Positions 33,263 to 44,954 of a stretch of DNA of 64,000 nucleotides are shown here, piece after piece; positions within the stretch are counted from its first letter, which is position 1, and each line of letters opens with the position of its first letter. The position numbers and the translations under genes are program-made. This DNA is from Sabethes cyaneus (Eukaryota; Arthropoda; Insecta; Diptera; Culicidae): contig NC_071355.1 in the NCBI RefSeq assembly GCF_943734655.1, positions 11,078,768 to 11,142,767 on the forward strand. Reading direction: 5' to 3'. The notes beneath the pieces are model-generated. The model did not search any database. It was given only the letters and a program-made list of their open reading frames with translations, and had not been told where the DNA came from.

Positions 33263-36200
33263 CACAGTAGTCCAAAAAGGCGAAATGTGGAACTTTTGTA
33301 TTTTCTCTTTTTTCTTCGTGTCTTTTGTTTCCATTTTATCATTTGCTATAAGACCATTACAAATATTTTATAAAGTTTTTGTCCTTCCGGTGTTCGGCCA
33401 CTGAAGGGGGGGGGGGGGCGAAAAAAAACAAAGTGAATTTTTTAATCGAGCAAAAAAAAAGCATGGGTTTAAGCATTTTTATTTAAAGTTTAAGCGTGAA
33501 AACCGAATCTATTCTTGCTTATAATATATACGTTATTATTTTCCATGCAAAATTCTACGAAAAAAAGACAATAGACAAAAACAAAGGAAAATTTTTTTGA
33601 CGATTTTCGGAAATTCCATTTCCGTTTCATGCTAGAAGCGTTAACTCAACTCGTACACTCATTTTTCGGGGTTTTCAGACTGTAGAGCCCACAGACAATT
33701 GATTTTATAAAAAAAATTTGACTCGTATCCTACAAATTATTTTGTTGCACCCCGATTTTTCAAGCCAATTTCCAAGGGGGGGAGGGGTTCACAAAAACTT
33801 TAAAAATGATTTACAATGGCCTAATGAAAATAAAAAAATGACTTTTTTGTGCTAGGAAATATAGACATAATTTTTAAGGCAAAGTTGTAAACAATATAAA
33901 AACAAGCAACTTTGCTGAAGAAATAAAATTTCTATCTTCATCGAGTGCTGAACTAGAGGGCATATTCTTTAAAACTTCTTTAAAAATACACTCAAGTCTT
34001 TTTTTACACGGTTTGTTTTTTTCGATTACTCGAAAACGGTGCAGCTAAGGAATTATTTATAATCTACGTGAGGAATGTCGAGCTACTCCCAAATGTATTG
34101 AGAAATAAATGAATGGTCTCTAAGTTACCCCGTTCTTAATACTCAAAAAACTAAACCGTGTAAAAAAGTACTTGAGTGTAGGTTTTTTTATGCTAAGCTT
34201 TTCTTAGCTGCATTTTTCAAGAATACAATGTTCTAGACAATTATCGAAGCGCTCAAAATACACGTTTTTGCAGAAGACCGTAAATCTCGTGGACCTTTAC
34301 TTGCTAAGTTATCGCATATTCAAACTTTAAATTTCCATAGCTTCACGAGTCCATGGGGTAAAATGGGGCAAGCGGATTTATGAAATCAGCATTTCCTCTA
34401 AAAGCTGAAGTCGAGTACTATAAATATATATGGGTTCCGGTTGTCCCCAACCAACCAAATGAGGGCACGGCTAGCGTACGTCTTATGTGTTTCGCGTTCG
34501 CTATAGGCTCGATACCCGGCCATTTTTTTGTATTAGTAGATAGACACATGGTTTCTTCGCAAAGTTAATATAAAAAATATAAAAGCAAATAACTTTGTTA
34601 AAGAAATGACATTTTTATTTCTATCGAGGGCAGAGCAATAGAGCATTTTCATTGGAAATTTTTTAAAAAAACTTTTTCATACTTAGCTTATGTTGGTTTA
34701 ATTTTACAAGAGTATATGGTTCTAGGCGATTATTGAAGAACTCAAAAACTCATGTTTTTGCAGAAGGTTGCAAATCTCTAGGACCTTTCCTTTCAAAGTT
34801 ATCATTTATTTAAGCTTTATTTTTCCCTAACTTCACGAGCCAAAAACGATAACTTTGTAAGAAAAGGTCTTAGAGATTTGCAGTCTTCTGCAAAAATGTG
34901 TACCGTCACCGTGAACGTACCATATTCTGCTCAGTTAAGACATTTTTATGATTCTTTCGCTATTCTAAGTATTCTAGATTTAAATTAACAACGTGGATAG
35001 CAGCAACGTGTAGTGTTACGGTCTGTAATATCTGGTAAAAAATATGGGAATTCTAAGTCGACCAACAATTGAGTATATTTTTCGTTTTGTAAACTTATCC
35101 ACGATGCCTAATTCTGCGCACTTTCTTGTCCATGTTCCTAATTCTGCGCATGTTTGCTCCTAATTCTGCGCACCCAAAAAGTGAAAATAAATACTCCTAC
35201 CATGCTGTTTATGTCTTTATACGCTGAAAGCACACCAAAAAATCCGGCATTAGCCATTACCATAATTAACTCCATGATCCGGCCTTCTTGTGCTGTCCGG
35301 GTGGCAAAGGAACAATGTTATCATTTTGATTGCCTCATTTTAAATATTTTATTCTCGATAACGTGAAGGGCGAATTGATTCGGATTTTCTGCATACTGAA
35401 CGTTACACTTTAGACTAATACTAAAAATTGTGTTTTCATATAGAAACTACTTCCCCACTCTCTGACAGCCCCATGAGGTAGGACATTAAAAAAAATAGAA
35501 CACATGGTTTCATGAATTGGCGCTCGTAGGTTCGGACCCCGAGACACAGCATAGGATTCCAATCAATACAAGTTAAAGATTCTGCTTAAATTTTTATGCC
35601 TCTATACCTCAGCCATTTGTGTGAGGTTGCGTATTCTTTCGCGATTTCTTTGTAGGATACATTACTGCGCAGAATTTGGAACATGAATAAACATGAATCT
35701 GCGCATTATTGCATCGCATTCTTCTCTTTTTGTCTAAAACATGATTCTTTCTAATTATGCTAGGTAATTTGATCATTGCAAAGAATTTCGATCATAAATT
35801 TGTTAATTTTCTAGAAGGACAATCTTAGCGTTGGTGCTAACGACTATGTTTTCTGCCATATAAATTACTTTTAGTTAAACGTTAAATTATTTCGCTCTCA
35901 AATATTATGGCCCGTTTGTGAATAATGGCGTAATATTCAACAGACATTTATAAAAAAATAACGCAATGATCATAGTTATGCACAATGTTAAAAAATACTT
36001 ATATAAATAAAAATGCGCAGAAGTAGGAGCGGTCACGGTATTTTGAGTCCTTCAACAATTGCCTAGAAACATATACTCTTGTAAAATTCAACCAACTATG
36101 AAAAACTAATTTTTAAATAATTTCCCTATGCTCTATAGCTTTGCTCTCGTTGGAGATAGAAATGTCATTTCTTTAGCAAAGTTGTTTACTTTTATATTTT

Positions 36201-36767
36201 CCATAACTTTGCCAAAGAAACTATGTATCTATCCACTAACACAAAAAATGGACATGAATCGAGCTTATAGCGAACGCAAAACACATAAAACGTATGCTTA
36301 CCGTACTCTCATTTGGGTGGTTGGGGACAAGCGAAACCCATACAAGCTTATAGTACTCGACTGCGATAACTTAGAAAGTAAAAGTCCCAGAGACTTGCGG
36401 TTTTCTACAAAAACGTGTATTTTGAGTGCTTCGATAATTGCCTAGAACAATGTGTTCTTGTAAAATGCAACTAACAAAAGCTAAGAATGAAAAACTATAA
36501 AGATAGAAATTTTATTGCTTCAGCAAAGTTGCTTGTGTTTACATTATTACTTTGCCGAAGTAACTATGTCTATATGTCTATAACTATGTCCTAACACAAA
36601 AAAGTTTTTTGCTTATTTTCATTATAGTAAGCAATGACTAACTTTTGACAGTTTAAGATTAAGAGGAATATTCATACGAATAAAAGTGCTGAAAACCATA
36701 TATGATAAAATGAAAGCAAAAGACACTAGGAAAAAAGTTCCGCTTTTCGCCCTTTTGTACCACTGTG
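33263..36767. mobile_element. 3.5-kb foldback element J, with nested element
   Basis: The left end CACAGTAGTCCAAAAAGGCG and the inverted right end CACAGTGGTACAAAAGGGCG begin long degenerate inverted arms (to about 34900 and from about 36041). Repeated blocks such as 'TTTTTGCAGAAG' and 'AACTTTGCTGAAGAAAT' occur several times in both orientations. Element E copy 2 (34901-36040) is inserted near the centre. Frames at 34380 and 36128 are parts of the arms. It is non-autonomous, perhaps pogo/Tigger-like by its CAGT ends (inference). Confidence 0.7.
34901..36040. mobile_element. TIR element E, copy 2 (nested in J)
   Basis: The ends are TACCGTCACCG and, inverted, TACCGTGACCG. It is collinear with 22071-23256 apart from small indels. 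The uninterrupted site survives at about 36416 ('ACGTGTATTTTGAGT') within the same foldback, and shows that the insertion duplicated TA. Confidence 0.85.
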
Positions 36768-37740
36768 TGTTGTACTTATGAATCCCCGTTCACGTATTTT
36801 CAAAGCAATGGCACTCACAGGTTCTTATAAACATACATATGCCAGAAATACAGTTTACATTAGTCTTTGATCATCGGATATAGTCCTATGTCACCATTTC
36901 GTACAACCCTTATGGATGTATACCTTGTAGTTTTTTAATTCCTAATTTTCCCAGATCTCATTCTGCAATTTCATTTATTACGTTCAACTTTTGATCATAT
37001 TTTGTTTTCCTTTTTCAATTTAAGCTTGCTGTGTTTAGTGTTATTGCTCAGGTTGCTTTTGTTTAATTTTGAGAAATGTTGTCCAGAAACGGAAATTTTC
37101 TTCGTATAATAAAAAAAGACTTTCACTACCATCAAACAACAAATTTTCCCCTGTTAGGTATTTTCATTTGGTTTCCAAACTTCAACATAGTTTCAGTTTT
37201 AATTACTTTGGCTTAAAGGTTTGTTTGTGTCGTTAAGCGACTAGCAAATGTGCTGTGCACGGCAGTGGTAATTAACATGGAAAGATGATAATCCATCGGA
37301 GAAGTACCGACAATGACCTATTGTGCACCTCCTTCTCTTCCCTATAGAAGCGTATTGTCTACAACAACCATTGTTGGAAACTGATTGCAATGTACACACT
37401 GCATTGATTGGCTCATTATTCAAACACTCCAGCTTACGGCACCGTATCGGATAAATGAGTCCTCTAGCATGACACTCATGACAAATTGGCAGCCCATGTC
37501 AAACAAACTGAATCGTTCACTACTGTTAACGCAAATACGCTCATTATGATGGATTACTTTCCCGGGAAAACAAAACCCAACAGCATAAATATTTTTCCTG
37601 GCATTATTGTTTTGTCGATCGGAACGGTACTAATCCGTTAATGACATGTACCGGTTTCTTTTGCACATCGAAAAAGGAAAAAAAAACAAAGCAAATAGCA
37701 GTACCATCCATGATACCCGTAAAGCTGTAAAGTCTGTCGT
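36768..37740. other. AT-rich intergenic sequence
   Basis: No gene or clear repeat boundary is seen. Confidence 0.4.
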
Positions 37741-37966
37741 ATAAACAACATTCAACCTTTCAATCCGCTTTGCTTGATTCCTCGCTATCGACGACGGCGA
37801 AGCCACTTAATCCACCCACATTCACCGCCCATTCGCCCACCCACCCACCTACCAAGCGAGGCGAACCACCGCCCGGCCAGTAGGCGTCATCAAACGAGGA
37901 AACCAATTAAAACGTACGACTCAACATCCAACTATTCACACGCTACAGGACACCGTCGTCGTTAGT

Positions 37967-37991
37967 ATGGAATTCTCCGCACTCCTGTCAG
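37967..37991 (+). CDS. Candidate first coding exon (plus strand)
   Basis: An ATG at 37967 is followed by MEFSALLS and the first base of a Gly codon, and then by an excellent donor CAG|GTAAGT at 37991/37992 (phase 1). The preceding 200 nt are C/A-rich and free of repeats, like a 5' leader. The downstream GC-rich stretch to about 38830 would be first intron. The next exon is not identified, and may lie beyond 46 kb or outside the window. With 25 coding bases the call rests on the donor and composition only. Confidence 0.35.
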
Positions 37992-38985
37992 GTAAGTTCC
38001 GGCTACGTTTTCAAGATTACAATTTTGCACTTTCTCCCCCGGTGCGATGTCGCTCGGTTCATCCGTTCGAATTACTCATTTAGAACCTTTGTCCGCTGGC
38101 CGGTGGAAATCGATATTTGCCATTGTTCTTCTCCCGGTAGTGACGAATCACGAGGAGAGAGTACGAAAAAAATAAAATCGGCAACGGAAAGTACCTCCCC
38201 GTGCCGGTGTGTGTCCCCATCCGGAGGAAACGGTGATGCTTTCATTAGGCCCTTTTCACTCGTTGCACTGGGGAAACTGGGCTACGGAGGGTAGCTAGCA
38301 GCACGGAGGCCACCAGGGCTGACCCAAAACATGAGCCGCAGGTGTTGCAGACGGCACGCGCGCGGTGCACGGCGGGTAAAAATGACGGTAAAATGAACGG
38401 GCTTCACGCGGCCGTTCGCTTTTTCTCGTCCTTCTCGGACCTCGGAGGGTTCGTGTTGATACGTATGTAGGCAAACACAAGAAAGGAAAAAAAAGCTCGT
38501 CTCGTCTGCTCGGCGCGCGAAAGATTCGCCGTACGTCCTTTTCTAATCGCGATTCGAACGAAACTGGCCCGATGAAATATGAATGACTGTCAACGCAACG
38601 GCAAGCTCGCATGCAGGTTCGGTCTGTGGACGAATTTGTAATCGTTCGGATCGGATGGTTTCGGATGGTGACAGTGGATTCTAACTAACGCTCCCGTGTT
38701 CTCGAGCGCGAACCATGCATGTGCTCTCCGTTCCGATGGGTGTTCCAAAGAGAGCTGAGTTTTCCAGTGAGCTGTTTCGGTTTTGACCGGTTGGAAGTGG
38801 GCTTTCACTGGAACATTGCATGAACCTGCTGTGGTGAATAAAGAGAAGGTAAAGCTGTTAGTCTTTAAATCAGAATTCTGATTTTATTTGCTTTTTATCC
38901 TTCGGTGGTAAAAACGACTAATATTCAGTTTTACATTATTTTACTCGAAATACGAGTGATTCATGCATGATTTGTAATGTAATAG
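37992..38985. other. GC-rich unique sequence, then AT-rich spacer
   Basis: 38000-38820 is CpG-rich with several overlapping frames and no recognisable protein. It is a likely intron or regulatory sequence. Confidence 0.3.
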
Positions 38986-38987
38986 AG

Positions 38988-39580
38988 TAGGACGGGGTAT
39001 AAGTGCGATGTTTGAAGTTGTCATCAATTTTCGTGAGATACAAAGAAGGGCAACAACATAATATACTTTATAGCGATGCAGTAACTCAATTTCTTTACAT
39101 TCAACTATAAATCATCTGCTGTAATAGTGTTTTGCAAAATAAATTCTTCTTTCTTCTGATAAAGGACCGATTCGCACTTTTACCCCACAAGCGGAGCAAA
39201 AGTGCGAATACCGCGGGGCAAAAGTGCGAAGGTCGAATCCATGAAATTAGCACAACAGTAGCTAACAAAACCATATTATCTCCAATCTGCGGTATGTTTT
39301 GATAAAGAATATGCTCAATTTGCTCCTTTTCTATTTTGCGCTGGTGTATTGAAGCCTCCGTCAGATCGAAACTTTTCCAAACGTTTGTTTTTTGTTTCAT
39401 CAGTGGAAAAACATTGTTTTCTTTTGGCCAACATCTGTAGAGCACACAGTTTTCTGCAGATCTTCCATTTCTAGTATCTGTAATATAGTGCCTAAAGTTG
39501 TATATAATAAGCTATACGTTTTTGCCTCGTCTATGAATCGCACTTTTACCCCGTCCGTGAATCGCACTTTTACCCCGCTA
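38988..39580. mobile_element. TIR element K, copy 1
   Basis: The left end TAGGACGGGGTATAAGTGCG and the inverted right end TAGCGGGGTAAAAGTGCGA mark a TA-flanked element of about 593 bp. The 'CGCACTTTTACCCC' motif recurs at 39176, 39540 and 39563. An inverted second copy is at 54790-55262. A minus-strand frame (39101-39445) overlaps sequence shared by both copies. Confidence 0.75.
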
Positions 39581-39639
39581 AGCGCTTGACGGGGTTAGAT
39601 TAAATTACGGAAAAGCGAAATATATTTTGTAAATTCTTT

Positions 39640-39722
39640 TCACCGTACAAGGATACCTCGATATAAGACAATTTATAATTTCTAAAAGTTGTCTTATATC
39701 GAAATTGTCTTATATCGAAACA
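39640..39722. repeat. Short 'GTCTTATATCGAAA' repeats
   Basis: Two direct copies of TTGTCTTATATCGAAA (about 39689 and 39705) and one inverted copy (TCGATATAAGACAA at 39659) lie together. This is probably one end of a MITE. Confidence 0.5.
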
Positions 39723-41130
39723 TGTTTTTTTACACTTTCCAGGTCCTGCTCCATTTGGTCTAGTAGCCATCGAGTACACTGCGCGCCTCTGCGTCTGGTA
39801 CCAACCGGATTCGAGGCGAAACCCATTTATGCGTGGTTGTTGTCCGGCATTCTCACAACATGTACCCGCCCATTGTACCCTTCCAGCTTTAGCAACTTTC
39901 CGGATACTGAGCTGCGCCAGCGCGAGGTTCATCCTTTTCCTCCATTCACCGGTCTCACACACACCGCCATAGATGGTCTTAAGCACACGACGCACCGGTC
40001 TTATTGGCGTTTTGTGTATGGTACATTTGGTACGGGGTTTAAGCTTTGCAGACCTATCCTGGCACATCTTGATAGGCTCCGCTGTGTTGCCATCCTTGCC
40101 TTCTTGAGCTGTTCGATGGCTTCGACCACTTCACTTATTGTGGGGGTCGGCACATCACCATCATCCGCCGTACTGGCGTAGTCATTCTCCCTGCTGGCTT
40201 GATATTCCGGCTCCGCGCCATTCAGATGGTCCACCTATCGATCACCCGACGCCATGAATCCTCTGCGAGATACGTTCAGTTTCTTGAGAATGATGCAGCT
40301 GTTCGATGTCCGCACTCTCCATTTCTTCTAGGTGGCGCTTCTTATCCCGGAAAAAGTGGGTTGGCTGTCTTCGTTTCTGTCTATATCGTCCCACGTTTTG
40401 GCGGGTCCCCTGGCATTCCTCATCGAAGCAGTCGTTACGTCGACTCCTCTCAGCGAACCCAATGACACCTTTCGCTGCGCCGTTGATGGGTGCTTTAACG
40501 CTATCCCAGCGTTTAGTTCTCCCTCATCAGGGAAGCGCAGTCTCAAGGCATTGCGCATACTCAGTAGTGACCTCAGGTAGCTTGAGTCGTTCCAGATTAT
40601 ACCGTGGCAGGAGACGGTCCCGAATGTTGGTAACAACGGAAAGTCTTTGGCGCGTTTTAACCATCAAAAAGTAGTGGTCAAAATGGATTTATGCGTAACG
40701 ATAGGTTCTAACGTCGATGATATCCGATCAAAACCTGGTCAATTTGCGATTCCGTCTGTTGTGGTGACTGGTGATCTCCAGGTGTACCGATATGGGAGGC
40801 CGTACCGGAAGAAGGTACTTCATATGGCCATATTTTTGGAGGCGGTGAAGTCAAGGAGTCGATAGCCGTTTTCGCTCGTAAGCGGGTGTGCGCTGAACTT
40901 CGGTCCCTATTTACATTATTTGCTTCCTGCACTAGTTTGTTTTACGCAAGGCTTGTAAGGTCTGCACCAACCTCCTGTCTCGCCGGAGGACCATCGTGAC
41001 AGTACTGTTTAGCGTCCCACATTAACAGGAGAACGATGATTCTTCCTTCCCTATCAGCATACGCCCTTAGTTTCCACCGGTGTTGGTCACCCGATCTCCG
41101 CTAAGGTTGCTAGTATCCTGGCTGATATCA
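39723..41130 (-). pseudogene. RTE-like LINE, decayed and internally deleted
   Basis: On the minus strand, from 41130 downward, fragments appear in LINE order. These are a leader-like part; an endonuclease-like 'QTESQIDQVLI' (about 40735); a linker with 'AMRNARGPAKTWDD'-like text (40400); 'TPTISEVVEAIEQLKKA' (40120), which normally precedes the RT fingers; and then directly the C-terminal 'VAKAGRVQWAGTCCENAG' region (39880), equivalent to the 'GRLRWxGHVxRM' block of RTE-like elements. The RT core is missing between 40100 and 40000, so there is an internal deletion plus many frame shifts. Confidence 0.6.
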
Positions 41131-41137
41131 CGAGGAG

Positions 41138-41276
41138 GTAGGAATAGGAATAGGAATAGGAATAGGAATAGGAATAGGAATAGGAATAGGAATAGGAATA
41201 GGAATAGGAATAGGAATAGGAATAGGAATAGGAATAGGAATAGGAATAGGAATAGGAATAGGAATAGGAATAGGAG
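41138..41276 (+). repeat. (GGAATA)n microsatellite
   Basis: About 23 near-perfect units of the hexamer GGAATA. Because six is a multiple of three, all frames stay open and give dipeptide runs (Asn-Arg on plus; Leu-Phe or Ser-Tyr on minus). These are not genes. Confidence 0.97.
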
Positions 41277-41277
41277 A

Positions 41278-41485
41278 CCGCCTGCAAAAATTCCACATGT
41301 CAAATTTATTTCTATTTACTTGATTGGTTCTCGAATTATTTATGCAGAAGTTCCTGTTTCATTTGTATGAGAGCCCCCTCCCCTCCCTTCCAGAGAGAAT
41401 CATCATAAGAACCCTTCCCGCCCCCAAAAACCCCTAAATACAAATTTTCATCCTGAAAGGTTCAGTAGATTCCGAATCTATGAGG
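41278..41485 (-). repeat. Fragment related to the 'ACTAGCTGACC' repeat family
   Basis: 'TGATTGGTTCTCGAATTATT' and 'TTTCATTTGTATGAGAGCCC' match the 143-bp units inside 47680-48640. It is the sequence next to the LTR element insertion site and contains one copy of the TGAGG target repeat (41481-41485). Confidence 0.6.
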
Positions 41486-41604
41486 TGTAGCAGCTCACAA
41501 AATACAACTAACTTCAATGACTGGTTTAACAAGAATGAATATATATTTCTGTTATCCTATCTAGGCCTACTAAGTTTACATAGAGTCATTATATAACTAC
41601 TACA
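41486..41604 (-). repeat. 3' LTR (119 bp)
   Basis: Identical base for base to 46216-46334. Bounded by TG...CA in the element's orientation. Confidence 0.95.
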
Positions 41605-41619
41605 TCTCTCCTTCCTTTT
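41605..41619 (-). other. Polypurine tract
   Basis: On the minus strand it reads AAAAGGAAGGAGAGA immediately before the 3' LTR, where plus-strand DNA synthesis would be primed. The pol stop codon (41621-41623) almost touches it. Confidence 0.85.
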
Positions 41620-43219
41620 ATTACTGTCTATTTATTTTATAAAGTTTGTAGTCATTTAAATATTCCGGTTTTCGCTTCTGACGTTTTTGAACAACCTCTT
41701 CTGTTTCTTCTTTTTCCTTTGGAGCATCTTTAAAGTTATTGAGCACTTCATCTAAAGCAGGACTATCTGGTTTGAAAGGGTTACTGGAAATTATAAGTTT
41801 GGTGTGGTTCACATGACGATCAACTTCGATTCCGGTGGATAAATTCCTGAGCATAAGTCTTGTTCCACTTTTCTTCACGACCACATGAGGCTGTGGGTTG
41901 AAATTGGTATCTAATTTGGAACGTTTTACAAGATTTTTAACTACCACATGATCTCCTACATCAATTCTTGAGACTTTTGCTCTTCTTTTTCTGTCTCCAT
42001 ATTCCTTCCCTTTTTCCTTCATAATTTTGTCGTTAATCCTTACATTGTTAAAGTCCTTACTCTTGTTTACTTGATCAATCATAGGAAGTTTATCTTTTAG
42101 ATTCCTTCCTATCATTAGTTTCGCAGGAGTTATGTTTGTTATTGAATGGGGTGTATTGCGATAAGCTAAAAGAAAATCTTGCAAATCACTTTTCCAATCC
42201 CTCTGCATTGCGATGCTGATTTTTACTGTCTTCAATAGTGTCCTATTATGCCGCTCAACTAAGCCGTTTTGGAACGGGGCATATGGAATTGAATGCATGA
42301 CTTTAACTCCACTTAATTTACAAAATTGCATAAATTCATGTGATGTAAAAGGAGGACCATTATCGCATACGATTTCTTCTGGATATCCAAATCTTGAAAA
42401 CATTGTTCTTAATTTGAATATTGTAGCCTTTGCCGTAGTTGAATTCATAATTTCAATTTCGGAATATCTTGAGAAGTAGTCAACAACAACTAATAGATGA
42501 ACGCCATTAGTTACCTCAGTGAAATCTAATGCCAGTTTACACCAAGGACCTTCAGGCAAAACTGATCTTGTCATTGGTTCTACATTTTCTTCCGATACCA
42601 ATGTACAGCCAGTGCATCTTTTGACGTATTCCTGAATCATAATATCCATGCGATTCCACCAAACTTTTTGCCTCAATCGTTTTTTCATGGCTTCACATCC
42701 CAAGTGGGGTTCATGCGCAAGTTGTAGAATTTTGGACTGCAATACTCTGGGTATAATTATTCTATTATTCTTTAGTATGAGCTTACTATCCGAAGAGAGA
42801 TCATGAGCAATTTGTTTATATCTAAATAATGTTTTGGGCCACCTTTTAAGAGGGTAAGACAGCCATCGCATGAGTTCTGTTAATTCTATATCATCCTTAG
42901 TAGCATCAATAATATCCTCTACCGACAAAGCCACCGGACAAGCATCATAAGATACCAAACGTATAATTCTTTCACATTCTTCATCATAACTTTGATTACA
43001 AACTTCCATTTCTTGGCACAGTCTGGAAAATGGATCGGCAATATTTGTTTTTCCCGGACGATATATTACTTTGTAGTCATAGGACATAAGCCTAAGTCTC
43101 CATCTTTCTATTCGCGCGCATGGTTTGGCTCTATCTCCAAATATTGTTACTAATGGTTTGTGGTCAGTAATAAGCCAAAAAAATTTCCCATATAAGTAAA
43201 AATGGAATTTTTCAGGTGC

Positions 43220-43222
43220 CTA
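43220..43222 (-). other. In-frame TAG in RNase H
   Basis: The stop falls directly after 'EREALALV'. The frame then continues with normal RNase H and integrase sequence to 41621, so this is a single point lesion and not a domain end. Confidence 0.85.
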
Positions 43223-44307
43223 CACAAGTGCCAGAGCCTCACGCTCGATTTGAGCGTATCGTTTTTCAACATCCGATAAAGTTTTGGAGGCATAACTAAT
43301 TATTTTTAGAACTCCTTCCTTAGTTTTCTGGTATAATACAGCACCTAAGCCAACTGGGCTTGCATCTGCTACTATAAATGTTTCAAGATCAGAATCAAAA
43401 TATGCTAAAGTTTCGTTTCTTGCTAATATCGACTTTAGGTTATCGAATGCTTTTTGGTGACTACTAGTCCAACTGAAACATACTCCTTTCTTTGTTAGGT
43501 TATTTAGAGGATTTGCTATTGTGGATAAACGAGGGATATACCTATTAACAAACGTAACTATTCCTAGAAAACTTCGTACTTCTTCTGCAGAACGTGGCTG
43601 ACGGAATTGGCTTATAGCTGCTAATTTTTCTTTAGAGATATTCACTCCATTTGCCGATAGGTGGAAACCAAGAAAATCTATCTCTTCAACGCATTCAATA
43701 GTTTTAGTATGATTTAGACAAACATTTCTTTCGGCTAGACGGTTTTTCACAAAATTTGTTCTAATTCTAAGAGATTCTCGATCCGGCGCGTGTATTAAAA
43801 TATCGTCAATAAAAACAATCAGCCAGGGCATATCTGCTAATATAGTTTCCATGCATTTTTGAAACAGTTCAGGAGCAGCTGACAATCCAAACACTAGCCG
43901 TTTATAACGCATTAGACCTAATGGCGAAATGAAGGTAGTTATATAACGGCAGTCCTCATGTAGCAATAATTGATGGAATGTTTGTTTAACGTCAAACTTA
44001 GTAAAATATTTGCTGCCCTTTAAACGACAGATCATTTGTTCCATAGTTGGCAGAGGATGGACTTCTCTAACAATAGCTTTGTTTGCTTCCCTTAAATCTA
44101 TAATAATTCTGACCTCATTAACACTTTTCCTTTTTATAAGCATCGGCGATACCCATTCTGATGCTTCATTAACTTTTTCTATTATATCTTGTTCCTCTAA
44201 CTCCTTTAGTTTTAGAAATGTTAGTTTTTCTAGGGGAATTGGAATGCGCCGGAAAGCTTGCCGAACCGGAGTGACTGATTTATCAATTTTCAGAGATGCT
44301 TTCATAT

Positions 44308-44364
44308 CTATTTTAATATATATTATTTTATAACTAATAATGAACTACAATTACTAAAATTTAC
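44308..44364 (-). other. Possible 57-nt intron between protease and RT
   Basis: On the minus strand the segment starts GTAAAT and ends AAAATAG. It is 57 nt (a multiple of three), very AT-rich, and contains three in-frame stop codons. The flanking frame is otherwise open and collinear with the protease-RT linker of related elements. Size and composition match short dipteran introns. Alternative: a small insertion or decayed linker with RT re-initiated at the ATG at 44305. Confidence 0.45.
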
Positions 44365-44954
44365 CTTTAATACATGGCATAACACTGCTGTTCGTGATGT
44401 TGAGAAATTTTACAACTCCTAATTTTTCTGCAGAATTTCCGGAAAGCAAAGAACACTTCCCATTTTCAATAACAAAGAACGTCGTTTTACAAGTGCGATT
44501 TCCAATAACTAGTTCCGCATCGACTTCTCCAAGAACTGTCAATCGACAATTGGAACCATATCCTTGAAAAATTTTATTGCTACCTTTCCGCACATCGAAT
44601 GCTTGAAATCCCACTTTCTTTAAAGTCTTCCAATCCGTATTACTAAGGATATCTTCATCGGCACCAGTATCTACCATGAATTGAACATTTACACCACCAA
44701 CAGCAGCTGTTACTGTTCGTTTAGCGTCCAGATGAAATAATTCACGATACTCCACCGTATTAGTAATCTCATCAACTTCTCTTATAAATTTTTTCTTGTT
44801 CTGGCTCTTATCCTGAGATCGATTTTCAGTAAATTCTAGATTCTTATTAGCACCATTTTGTTTATCGTTCTTAGCATACGGGTGAGAGATATTCCGCGAC
44901 CTCCAACAGCAGCGTGCAAAATGACCCATCTTTCCACAATTGTTACATCGAGAA

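Larger units (their letters stand above)
41621..44929 (-). pseudogene. pol: pol region: protease, RT, RNase H, integrase (two interruptions)
   Basis: All parts lie in one frame. The second CCHC knuckle (about 44903-44945) leads into protease (44354-44900; active site in 'FMVDTGADEDILS'). RT is at 43400-44290 ('RIIIDLREANKAI', 'LVFGLSAAPELFQ', catalytic 'VFIDDILIHAP') and RNase H at 42990-43370 ('ETFIVADASPVGLGAVLY', 'EREALALV', 'WLITDHKPLV'). Integrase is at 41750-42900: an HHCC zinc site 'HEPHLGCEAM...CTGC', then core acids in 'LALDFTEV', 'CDNGPPF' and 'NGLVERHNR'. Frame breaks: in-frame stops between 44308 and 44364 (a possible intron) and a TAG at 43220-43222 within RNase H, where the family normally has an amino acid. 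Gag lies in another frame upstream. The 3' end has no chromodomain that I can see. Confidence 0.85.

Noticed and set aside
39705..40674. Long plus-strand ORFs of 158 and 122 codons
   Set aside because: They are antisense shadows of the decayed RTE-like LINE read on the minus strand.
41080..41370. 96-codon plus-strand ORF with long Asn-Arg repeats, and minus-strand Leu-Phe and Ser-Tyr repeat ORFs
   Set aside because: They are translations of the (GGAATA)n microsatellite; six-base units keep every frame open.
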